Shown piece after piece: positions 1 through 8,779 of a stretch of 64,000 nucleotides of DNA (the first letter of the stretch is position 1; each line of letters starts with the position of its first letter). Source of the DNA: Phytophthora colocasiae (Eukaryota; Oomycota; Peronosporomycetes; Peronosporales; Peronosporaceae). Location of the stretch: contig JAGKQI010000102.1 of the NCBI GenBank assembly GCA_018806915.1, positions 1,550,001-1,614,000 of the forward strand, given 5' to 3'. Below the pieces are notes generated by a model. That model saw only the letters and a list, made by a program, of their open reading frames with translations. It had not been told where the DNA came from and did no database searches. The translations under genes were made by a program, and so were the position numbers.

Positions 1-86
1 CTTATGCTGTACTTTGCTTGCTTTCCAATTTCAGGAATGCAGTGAGCAACGCGCAGCCTAGTTAAAACTGTACTCCTCGCCATCCA

Positions 87-1608
87 CACTCTGCGCGACA
101 GATTAAATCGGACACCTTCTAAAGTTGCTGTACCTGCGTCAAGTTTCGAGTTATGCCATACTATTTAGATATTTCTGGCTAAAGTCATGAGAAAGACGTG
201 GCTAGTGCTAACGAACGCTAATGTTTGATCTCTGTAGGGTACCATATGACTTTCCACTTTCAGCACTGCGACAAATTAAATCGGACAAATTCGACCTCTA
301 CAAAGATCAAGTATAATCAGAATGTACGTCAATAGAAATTGATGGTGCGTGTGGACCCCCGTGCGCCAGTTGAGCTTCAGTTGCCACACATTATACAAGA
401 TGCTTCACCTAGAGAAGCCCAGCCTAACCGAACGGGAAAAGGGGAAGATCGAAGGAATGTTTGAAGCCGGAAAGAGCAAGAGCAGCATCGATCGTAGTTT
501 AAACAGAAGCCTGGACACCATTTGTCGCGCGTTGGACCTCAGCCTTCTCCAAAAGCTCCAATGGACGCTATACCCCACAAGCGCCGTGGGCCTGCGTCCG
601 TACTCACTGAACGCGACCTCGGGCGCCTCGTCCGCATAGCAGCACGAGAGGAGCACTCAGCCTTGCGGCTGAAAGATGAGTTCCAGCTCAATGCTCACGT
701 GAGGACTATACAACGTATCCTAGCAAAGGTGGAATGGCTAGTGTTCACGAAAATGGTCAACACACTACCACTCAACCCGGAGGCCCAAAGCCACACGCAG
801 GGCGTGAGCTCGAGAGAAGCTTCTGCTCAAGGATGCGGGGACTTTTGGATTCCATTATTTTATCAGACGAGAAGAAATGGAATCTTGGCAGGCCCGATGG
901 CTTTCAAAACTATTGGCGGCCTCCACGTACTACGAAACAAAGGCAGACAGGCGATGGTTTGGTTATGGTCTGGGCTGCATTTAGATCACGTGGTAAGTCA
1001 CAACTTGTGATTTTGACTGGCAAGCAGAACTCGGGTAACTACGTGTACACATTGTCCGAGTTTCTGCTTTCATTGGCTCATCTAAAATACGGTACAGATT
1101 TTATCTGTCAGCAAGATAATGCCAGTATTCACACCTCAGCCCCCACAAAGGTCTTCTTTGCTGACCAAGAAGTCACGGTGCTCGACTGGCCATCTAAGTC
1201 ATCGGACTTAAATCCGATAGAAAATTTGTGGTCAATATGACAATAACGGCAAGCAGTTCGATAAGGTACCTGATCTGAAGGAGGCGCTATTTAACGTCTG
1301 GAATTCTATCCCAACGGCGATGTTGGAGTCTCTCGTAGAATCAATGCCACGGCGTTGCTTAGAAGTAATCGTGTGAATGGAGATAGAACACATTACTAAA
1401 TAAACTATACTTAATCTTTGTAAAGATCGATTTTGTCCGATTTAATTTGTCGCAGTGCTGAAAGTGGAAGGGAAGTACCCTATCAATTCGCGTTCGTTAG
1501 CACCGGCCATGTATTTCTCATGACTGTATCTAGCATATATATATAAATAGTATTGCTCAACTCAAAAAATTGACGCAGGTACAGCAACTTCTAATATGTC
1601 GCGCAGTG
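87..1608. mobile_element. Tc1/mariner-type DNA transposon A (degenerate)
   Basis: Long imperfect terminal inverted repeats bracket a broken transposase gene. The left arm (about 87-325) and the reverse complement of the right arm (about 1400-1608) share the outer block CTGCGCGACA, the block GTTGCTGTACCTGCGTCAA, and an inner block containing CGACAAATTAAATCGGACAA. The right end is followed by TA, the usual Tc1/mariner target; the left TA is not recognisable. The terminal repeats of over 200 bp are long for this superfamily. The element lies 6 bp from a second, related element. Identification rests on the repeats and on the transposase motifs inside. Confidence 0.85.
400..1375 (+). pseudogene. 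Tc1/mariner transposase, frameshifted
   Basis: Three overlapping frames together spell a Tc1/mariner transposase. The N-terminal helix-turn-helix part begins at the ATG at 400 and reads TEREKGKIEGMFEAGKS. A second frame carries the second DNA-binding helix region (VRTIQRILAKVEWLVF, about 700-760). The third frame carries the catalytic DDE/D part with SDEKKWN (about 870), QQDNASIH (about 1110) and DLNPIENLW (about 1207-1233). At least two frameshifts and a stop just after the last catalytic block (about 1237) prevent a full product. Homologous C-terminal sequence (ESMPRRC-like) persists to about 1375. The three acidic motifs survive, so the decay looks recent, but no functional enzyme can be made. 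Confidence 0.85.
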
Positions 1609-1757
1609 TACTTACAGTGCGCGCCAGGATAATATGACCACCCACGTTTTCTGGCATTACTCTCTCAATTTTGCGAGTTGAGTGATGCTATTTAGATATG
1701 TTGTTTGTGACGTAAAAGCGCGTTTGAGGCTTGTTTTAACGAACGCGATTTCGCAGT

Positions 1758-2845
1758 TTAAGACGGGGTTGGTATACAAGGGATCACACTTGACAGCGCG
1801 CCCATGACCACTATACAAAAATCAAGATAAACGTTGGAATGGCTACACGAGTAGTTTATTTTGTCGCCACGTTTTCTGATGACTTGCTTGCATCGGCGTG
1901 GCATCGACTCAATTAATGACAATAGCGTAGATTGCTCAATGCCCTCCCAGGTTTCTAGTAGAGCTGCAGTTAACTCCGTGACGCCGCTGAATTGTCGTCC
2001 ATTACCGTAAACACGCCGACTCATGATCGACCACAGATTCTCAATAGGATTTAAATCTGGCGATCTGGTTGGCCAGGGAAGGACGTGAATGCCCTGCTCT
2101 TCAAAAAAGTCTTTAGTTCTCTGCGAGCGATGGATGGATGCACCATCTTGCTGGTAGACAAAATCGGTGCCGCAATGCAAGTGTGCGAACGGTAAGAGAA
2201 ACTCAGACATTGTATACACATAGTTGTCTGAGTTCTGCTTGTCAAGCAGCACCGCAAGCTTCGTCTTTCCAGTGGCGCTAAAGCCGCCCACACCATCACT
2301 GAGCCACCGCCAGCCTGGCGGCGCTTGGTCTGCCGAGGTGGCCGTCGGACGTCGCGCCAATATGTCTGGAAACCGTCGGGTCCATCGAGATTCCACTTCT
2401 TCTCGTCTGAGAAGATGATGGAGTCCCAGGACCCGGCGGTATCCGTGTTAAAGACTCTTTCCCACGCCCACTCTTCCCTTGCCACCTTGTCCTCCGCTGA
2501 GAGCGGCAAAGTATTGTCCATCTTGGAATAAATTAGCCAGTCGACACCGGCAAGCACGCGCTGGATAGTGCGCACCGATGCCGACAGGCTAAGCTCGTTC
2601 TTGAGCTGTCGCGCAGGGTAGTCGCCTTTGGCCGCTGTGCGCAACAGCACGCGCACCCCTCGCTCTGTCATGGTAGCCGCAGGCCCAGGCTTCTTACGTT
2701 CTTTTTTCACGCCAAACAGCACGCGGCTTACAGCTCCACATGCCCGCCCCACACGTTTCTCTATGTCGCGCTGGCTACAGCCCCCCTCATACAGTCCTTT
2801 GATTCTTCCCTTTTCCTCATCAGATAGCGCTTTGCCCCTCCCCAT
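1758..2845 (-). pseudogene. Tc1/mariner transposase with one frameshift
   Basis: Reading leftward from the ATG at 2845 (MGRGKALSDEEKGRI) there is a helix-turn-helix region (GGCSQRDIEKRVGRA), a second DNA-binding part (VRTIQRVLAGVDWLIYSKMD) and the first catalytic Asp in FSDEKKWNLDGPDGF. Near 2275 the frame slips by one base, in codons that should read WAAFSATGKTKL. The next frame then supplies VYQQDGASIH and RSPDLNPIENLWSI, the second and third acidic positions, and a normal C-terminus ending near RKRGDKINYS, with the frame staying open to 1758. A single missing base is the only obvious lesion, so this copy died recently. It is about 40-60% similar by eye to the transposase of element A. Confidence 0.88.
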
Positions 2846-3067
2846 AGTAGTGATAATGGTAGCTCACAGCGAGCCCAAGCGAGCGCAAACGATCGAATCA
2901 ATGGATAGGAGAGGTATAGCCATTCCAACGTTTATCTTGATTTTTGTATAGTGGTCAAGTGGTCTTATTAATGAGCGCGCTGTCAAATGTGATCCCTTGT
3001 ATACCAGCCCCGTCTTAAACTGCGAAATCGCGTTCGTTAAAACAAGCCTCAAACGCGCTTTTACGTC

Positions 3068-3491
3068 TCATAAAACTATCGTAAATAAGTTGCTGCTATC
3101 CTGAGGGAAATTTCGGAGGGGACTAGCTACTAGATGGTTCGATTAGTCTTTCGCCCCTATACCCAAGTTTGACGATCAATTTGCACGTCAGAATTTCTAC
3201 GAGCTTCCACCAGAGTTTCCCCTGGCTTCACCCTACTCAGGCATAGTTCACCATCTTTCGGGTACCAACATATGGGCTCAAACTCAAATCTTTCACAACG
3301 TAGGTTTATGATCGGCCGATAGTGCCACGCCGCAAACCGAGGCCCGCAACATTTCCAACCTCAGACAACTTGCGCTGTTTTTCACTTTCATTTCGCGCTG
3401 GGGTTTCCACACCTTAACACTTGCAAACATGCTAGACTCCATGGTATAGGGTTTCAAGACGGGTCGGATCGCTCCATTTCGTCAACGTCCC
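3068..3491 (-). rRNA. 28S (LSU) rRNA gene fragment, domain II, embedded in a transposon
   Basis: Read on the minus strand, the segment follows eukaryotic LSU rRNA. It contains CGACCCGTCTTGAAAC, then GGAGTCTAGCATG, CCCGAAAGATGGTGAACTAT, GCCTGAGTAGGGTGAAGCCA, AAACTCTGGTGGA, GGGTATAGGGGCGAAAGACT, AATCGAACCATCTAGTAGCT and TTTCCCTCAGGATAGCAG, ending near GTTTTATGAG. These are among the most conserved parts of domain II. Several positions that are invariant in working rRNA are changed (for example AAACCCTATACCATGG where AAACACGGACCAAGG is expected), so the copy is a decayed fragment of about 424 nt. It replaces 7 bp of the right terminal repeat of transposon B. There is no poly(A) tail and no target duplication. 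Confidence 0.93.
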
Positions 3492-3580
3492 ACATATCTA
3501 AATAGCATCACTCAACTCGCAAAATTGAGGGATCAATGCCAGAAAACGTGGGTGGTCATATTATCCTGGCACGCACTGTA

Positions 3581-4395
3581 GTATGGCATATGAGTCTTTT
3601 TGTGACGTCGTCTTTTTCTGTCCGTCGTCTTTTTCGCTCAAATGTGTACGAAGACTTTGAGTAGAGTTTGTACGGACAAAATGTGCGTACATTAAGCGTC
3701 GCTCACTAATAGGGAGGTTGAGTGACGACTTGGGAAATCCCAAAACGCCGCAGCTCTCTTCACAATGCGCTTTCGGGGCCGAAACTTGGTACGATCACGA
3801 AAGACCATTTGGTGCAGCTCATGCCTAATTCGCAGGACGACAGCGTGTATGTACGGCGCGCAAGCCATGCATATGTGCTGCCGGGGACAGCTTGGCGCCT
3901 GTCGCTTTGGGAAATCCCACGAATCGGCTGACTTTAACTTGAACAATACTTAACTTTAAATAAGCGATGCTTAATTGTTATTTGACGTTTGAATGAAATG
4001 AAAACTTTGTTGGTGGCCGTTTGGAGGTAGTACCGTGGTCATCGTCATCGCCCTCTTATTAGGGGGTAAAACCTATCAAAACGATATCGGTTGTGGGAGG
4101 TTAATATTCCACTTGAGAGAGAGGGCGCTGCACACTTGGCTACTTCATTTCTTGACTGGTTTGAGCGGTGGACACTCTCTTTTCGACTACTATTTCGTAC
4201 TTTGAGCGAGGGGGACTGCTGTGGGAGTTAGCGGCGTCGGGCACTCTCTTTGACTGACCACTAGGAAGGGGATTAATTCCGAGTACCAGTGGCCGGATCC
4301 CGAGTACACCAACCGACTTTGAGAGGTTTTGCAAAACGAAATGAAGTCAGTTCGTACCGGTACTTTTGCGGTTTTTACTAGCTCACAACGACTCG
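3581..4395. other. Intergenic stretch without recognisable genes
   Basis: I see no convincing gene here. The sequence holds a short direct repeat (CGTCGTCTTTTTC at about 3605 and 3624) and two copies of the palindromic core TGGGAAATCCCA-like at 3729 and 3906, 177 bp apart. It also has the palindrome GTACCGGTAC near 4354. An open frame on the minus strand between 3946 and 3692 contains two WDFP tetrapeptides that come from the palindromic cores. That frame has no recognisable domain and I do not call it a gene. The stretch may be the remains of another element. Confidence 0.4.
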
Positions 4396-4411
4396 AGAAA
4401 CAAGCGCGGCG

Positions 4412-4732
4412 GAGCTCGTGGGCTTAAACCACAACGCTGCCGATGGATCAAGCGAAGGCGAAGCCGGAGCGGGCTTAGGGTCTGCACTCGCGAGCGCAGC
4501 AAGCAGCTAGGGGTGGCTGGGATCGCGCGCAGCGTGCAGCTGGGTTGTAAAAGGAGGGAGAGGACAAGTGTGGTGGAGAACGCTGGCTGGCGGTTTAACG
4601 CTCCGTGTGCGGAGCACGCGGGCTTAAGCCCCAGCGCTACCGACGATCAAGCGAAGGCGAAGCCGGAGCGGGCATATGCTGGCGGTTTAATGCTCCGTGT
4701 GCTGAGCACGCGGGCTTAAACCCCAGTTGTAC
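4412..4732 (+). repeat. Short dispersed/tandem repeat cluster with hairpins
   Basis: Two unit types recur. One runs from GGGCTTAA through GATCAAGCGAAGGCGAAGCC to GGAGCGGGC (about 4420-4476 and 4618-4673). The other reads TGGCGGTTTAAYGCTCCGTG, then TGYKGAGCACGCGGGCTTAA (about 4589-4627 and 4680-4718), and contains a hairpin (GCTCCGTG/TGCGGAGC). GGGCTTAA occurs three times. The structure suggests overlapping copies of a small transposon end, possibly a Helitron-like or other short non-autonomous element. No flanking duplication or coding sequence supports a firm class. Confidence 0.5.
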
Positions 4733-4777
4733 GTAAAATAATTGAGTTAAATAAATGAATGCATTCGCTATGGCTGA

Positions 4778-5521
4778 CTAGTTCATGTCGAAATGTGTGA
4801 CGTCGAGGCCTGCCTGCCGAGAGGCTATGATAATGTCTACGATGTCCTGACACTCGTAGAAAATCTCGTCGCCGTCGTCGAATTTGACGCGCTATTTGTA
4901 AATTCCACCTTGCATTTTATTCCCCTTGATACGTCCAGGGATAAACTCGGTTGTTTCGACTCCGTCATCCAAATACAGGAAGTCCTTGCATACCTGCCAG
5001 TTATGAACGAACATTGACTCTTTCAGCAAGCACGCTGTTAGTTTAGCTTCCGAAAACTTGCGACCAGGATCACCATCAATTGTCAGAGCTCCTGAAACTT
5101 TTCGCTGACCCCCGCTTAGTTTTTTCGTAGGAAGACGAGTAGCTGCGAGATCCAGATCGAATTGCTCGCACAGTGTTATTGCCGCTACGATGTGCGAGCA
5201 CGCCCATCCAGCTTTGCAGTCACATCGGTACAAAGATCGAATCATCTTTATCCAACACGTAACACATTCGAATGAGCCTAAAGAACTGCTATGATGACAA
5301 CAACTTACAGTGGCTAGAGTAATGACTGGACTAAGGTTGAACTCGAAGTTGAACACGTCTTCAGGGCTGCCTATGAGCTCAACTTTGTGAAACGAAAGGT
5401 AGTGAAGGTTGATTTCCGCCTTAGTGTCGCAATATCTATCGACAACGCTGAGGTAAATTATCAAATTTAAGACCAACGCTTCGCGGCGCAGGAGAGGAAA
5501 GTCGCGCTGCATCTGGAGCAT
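4778..5521 (-). pseudogene. SWIM zinc-finger protein fragment, probably MULE-derived, with an in-frame stop
   Basis: The minus-strand frame from about 5521 encodes a SWIM zinc finger of the form CxCx5CxH (RCDCKAGWACSHIVAAI, near 5220-5170). In oomycetes this domain sits in the C-terminal half of Mutator-like transposases and their domesticated relatives. The frame meets a TAG at 4892-4894. Beyond it, without any shift, coding-like sequence continues (KFDDGDEIFYECQDIVDIII) to a second stop at 4778. The C-terminus has therefore been cut by one nonsense mutation, unless the TAG is read through. No catalytic DDE region is seen upstream, so the copy is also truncated at its N-terminus. A possible short intron near 5277-5307 could not be confirmed. 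Confidence 0.65.
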
Positions 5522-5935
5522 AAGACGTAGAACGAGTGAGTATGATGACGATTTAGAAGAGAAGTAGCGTACCTTAGCAGAAGTGAACGCGCAGATGATA
5601 AGCTACGGGTGCGTGGGTAGCGGTGGCGCGCTCTGGTAGTGAGGAAAGGCAATGGCAAACCCGCACTGCACTCGCCATTCTGCCAGGTTTCCCTTGTACT
5701 TTTTTCCGCCAATTTTTTGTACTCGGACTTCTGCGTTTGTACTCGGAATTCTACCCATGTGTACTTGGATTTCAGCCGGTGCTGGCGGTATTGTCGGTAA
5801 CCGGTATGTGTACTCGTTTTCCGGCTTTCAGTACTCGGGATTAGTCCGCACCCCTGTCCACTGGCTGGCTGCGCCGCTGACTGTGTCTCCTGACACTCCT
5901 GATTTTACTAATTCGAAAGCAGCCCCGCGCAGTTG
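5522..5935. other. Intergenic; short TGTACTCGG-type repeats
   Basis: No gene is supported. Between about 5695 and 5840 the words TGTACTTGG and TGTACTCGG/GTACTCGG recur at least four times in degenerate form, which looks like a decayed tandem repeat. On the minus strand a possible splice acceptor (CTCCAG) lies at the start of the SWIM frame and a possible donor (AAGGTACGC) near 5575. An upstream exon of the SWIM gene could therefore exist here, but its reading frame carries no recognisable domain. Confidence 0.4.
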
Positions 5936-6708
5936 ATGGCCCGTTCACGTGGAAGCAAAACATACAGCAAAGCGGAGCTCACGCTTCTACTAGCGATGAT
6001 GGAGGAGAGTTTACCGGTTTCCGCCTCCGATTGGACCGCCATTAAAATCAAGTACGCAATGCAAAAGGACCCGACTTGGAGTGATCGTACAGCGCAAATT
6101 TGAGGTTAAAGTTCTCCGCATTAGCGTCATCGACGTGCCCCTCTTATTTTCCGTCCCTACAACCACTAGCAAGAAGCGTCAAGGCTCGCCTAGATAGACG
6201 CAATTCTGTGGTGCAGCAACGTCAATCGGAACAAACACAAGTCATCACTGCTTCTGTATGTAACAGCACGACGTCGCAGCCGACCATTCTCAAAGCAGAA
6301 CAAGTAGTTTAATTCCAGCAGCAGCCACCACTGGATTCCTCGGAGAGAGAGATGCACAGGTCACGACCGCCAAATGCTGAGAGTTCATCAAGTACACTCA
6401 ACGCCGAATGCATATCTGCTGGTACACTTACCACAGGTGACTTACCACCGCAATCTCAAGAACAAACTGCGGTAGAAGAAGATCAAGCCGGTGGCTTTAG
6501 AGCTGCACTCATGGAGCTCTACCATCAAATTATTGAGCTTGCTGTAAAAGCACAACTCGAGTCGGACCGAAGAGAGGTTGCCCGAGAGCAGTATGAACGA
6601 GAAGAGCGTCGACTAGCTCTTCAGCGCCAGCAAAAGATGATGGCGTTGGTTGCTGCATTTAATAAAATGCCACTTAGTTTTAACTACAAATTACGTGTAC
6701 ATTTTTAA
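5936..6708 (+). pseudogene. Oomycete Myb/SANT-like (DUF6818-type) gene, broken
   Basis: The ATG at 5936 opens a frame starting MARSRGSKTYSKAELTLLL and continuing through DWTAIKIKYAMQ, DPTWSDRTAQI. This is the typical N-terminal Myb/SANT-like helical domain of a large oomycete-specific family often annotated DUF6818 (family name from memory). A stop follows at once where DRTAxSLRRKF would be expected. Downstream frames to 6708 keep family features: a Ser/Thr/Gln-rich middle and a charged C-terminal helix (ESDRREVAREQYEREERRL) followed by a Met-rich end. The gene is interrupted by several frame changes. These genes multiply in oomycete genomes and are frequently degenerate. Confidence 0.6.
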
Positions 6709-6855
6709 CATTTACTTTTATACAGTAAAGACGGCCGCAAGGCCGGTAAGCAATTAGGGGTTCTACGCACCCTAAATCACTCTGGGTTAACTCTTTCTCC
6801 ACCCCGTATATATATATAAGTTTAAGCAGGGGCGATCGGGTCCATTATCGCTTCG

Positions 6856-8572
6856 ATGTCGCTCTTCACCAAGAAGGACCTGGGGCTGCTCCTGCCTGAT
6901 GACACACCAGGAGACCCAGTGTCGCTGCGCCACACCAACACAAAGTGCGTGTTCTCCTTGACTTTACCCAACTTTAATTTGTGTATCCTTGTGTCTGACG
7001 TTTTATTATCTCTAGAGAAGAGACCGAGGAGTTCAAGCCATTGAAACCAAAAGTTGACCCTTCCAAGAAGGTGGCACGGTACCGAGCAGGCCAAGTGCCC
7101 AAATTCGCGCACGGGTATGAGGAAGATCGCGGGTTTGTAACGGCTACAAGCCAGGTGCGTGCGCTCTCGAAGGTCAAAGCGCAGCGAAATACTGCCTCGG
7201 TGATCAGTGCTGGGCGGAAACGCGTGGAAGCACAGGTTGTGAGTGCCACTAAGCCAGAAGCACAAGACCGCGTCAGGAGAGTGCGCGCCGCGTCATCTTC
7301 TGGTGATGAAGAGGCTTCTAGTAATGACGAAGTGGCCAAGGCGCTGCAGGATTCCAGCTCAGAAGAGGAAGATGATTCAGACATCGACCGTCGCCGACGC
7401 ATGTTACGAAACAAGGCAAAGGTGCGTGAGGCCGAAAGAGGTGAGGGGGGTAATCTCGGTTCACCGAAAAAGACCACTCGTCAGCGCATAGAGCCTCTAG
7501 TTGTAAAGCAGGATGCAGTGACAACCAAAGTTGGAAAGGATAAATTCGGAGCTTCAGCGGAATCCAGCAGCAGTGACAGCAGTGGCAGCTCGGAATACGA
7601 GACCGACACGGATGATTCGGAACCTGGAGAAGAGCTCATGAAGCCTGTATTCGTGCCGAAAAAGGCGCGTGGAACTGTAAAGCGTCAAGAGGAACTCGCA
7701 GCCGAGGAAGAACGCCGCCGAAAGCGTGAGCACGAGAAGCTCGAAACTCGGAAAATGGAGTCGCGTCGCTTAGTTGCGGAAGAAATTCGACGCGAACAGG
7801 ACGGTGCAAGCAAAGATGACTCTACCGATGTGGAGATGCCTGATGATACGGACGGACTGGACCCGGCACAAGAATACCGCGATTGGGAGCTGCGCGAAAT
7901 GCGGCGTATCAAACGGTTTGTGACTTCTTCTAAATGACAGCAAGTGGTAGGAATCTAATTTGTTTTGCTTTTTGGTTCAGTGATCGCGACCGAAAAGAGC
8001 AGCAAAGGAAAGATGAGGAGGAGACTGCGAGAAGGCGTAATATGACAGAGGAGGAGCGTGCAGCTGAAGATGCGTACGTATAGCTGTGATGTTGGAGAGC
8101 CCCTGACCTGATGTATATTCGTTTTCCAGAAAATTGAAGAAGAGCGAGCCCAAAGAGAAGAAGAAGCTTAAATTCATGCAGAAATACTACCACAAAGGCG
8201 CGTTCTACGTGGACGACGACAGCATCCGCACTAAGGACGATGTGCGCAAGCGAGATGCCACAGAAGCCACGCTTGAGGACAAATTCAATAAAGAGATGCT
8301 CCCAACAGTGATGCAGGTCAAGAACTTTGGACGTGCCGGGCGGTACGGAAATTGTGCACTTGCGGCGTGCATATGCAAACACTCTAACGTTACCCCTTAT
8401 TCTTGTTTACAAATTGCTTTATAGCACGAAGTATACGCATCTGGCAGACCAAGACACGTCAAGTCGTGAGTCGCTGTGGGCGCGTAATGACGGAATCCGC
8501 GAAAAGTACAAGAGCCACCTCGGTGGCATGAAGGAAATCGATGGGTCGACGAAGCGACGAAGAAAAGAGTAG
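6856..8572 (+). CDS. MFAP1: MFAP1-like spliceosomal protein
   Basis: Five exons (6856-6944, 7016-7915, 7981-8073, 8130-8342, 8425-8572) with GT-AG introns of 55-82 bp join without a phase error to give 480 aa. The C-terminal two thirds match the MFAP1 family closely. It contains [18 protein letters not shown], a long Arg/Glu-rich coiled coil, [68 protein letters not shown] and the signature [18 protein letters not shown] near the end. MFAP1 is a core spliceosome factor that contacts Prp38 in the B complex; the animal extracellular-matrix name is historical. Acidic Ser-rich stretches ([19 protein letters not shown]) precede the conserved part. It converges on the UAP56 gene, 207 bp away, so both neighbours act in nuclear mRNA processing. 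Confidence 0.95.
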
Positions 8573-8779
8573 TAACACTTGGAACCGGCGGTTGGAACGA
8601 CAGCAGTAGAATCAGCGCGAGCCTAGCCGTAAAGCGTCGTCCGCTCTCGCTCTGGGTATATTCATCAGGCAATGCTTTCTCCGTGTTGAAAACGCGAGGT
8701 TGGTTGGTTTGAACAGAGTTCTTGCTTTTCGCACTCGTCCATCCCATTTACCGTTCTCCTAGTAACCAGAACTCTCTGC

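Larger units (their letters stand above)
1615..3578. mobile_element. Tc1/mariner-type DNA transposon B, with rDNA inside its right terminal repeat
   Basis: This element begins CAGTGCGCGCCAGGATAATA at 1615 and ends with the near-perfect inverse at 3578. Both ends are flanked by TA (1613-1614 and 3579-3580), the expected target duplication. The terminal repeats exceed 200 bp (1615-1850 and 2915-3578). The right repeat is split: nucleotides corresponding to ACAAACA of the left repeat are replaced at 3068-3491 by 424 bp of ribosomal DNA. The subterminal sequence (TCAATTTT..GAGTTGAG..ATTTAGATAT, TTAACGAACGCGA) resembles element A, so the two belong to related families. It encodes a transposase on the minus strand. 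Confidence 0.9.

Noticed and set aside
2864..3052. 62-residue minus-strand frame that could be read as a small secreted protein
   Set aside because: It lies entirely within the right terminal repeat of transposon B.
3692..3946. 84-residue frame with two WDFP motifs
   Set aside because: The motifs come from two copies of a DNA palindrome. No start context, domain or conserved neighbours support a gene.
5277..5307. 31-bp candidate intron in the SWIM frame (GTAAGT...TTTAG)
   Set aside because: It is too short for this genome, and removing it breaks the frame before the SWIM motif.
6721..6760. GGCCGCAAGGCC hairpin as a terminator
   Set aside because: It is a single short GC hairpin in a eukaryotic intergenic region with no gene ending at it other than a pseudogene.
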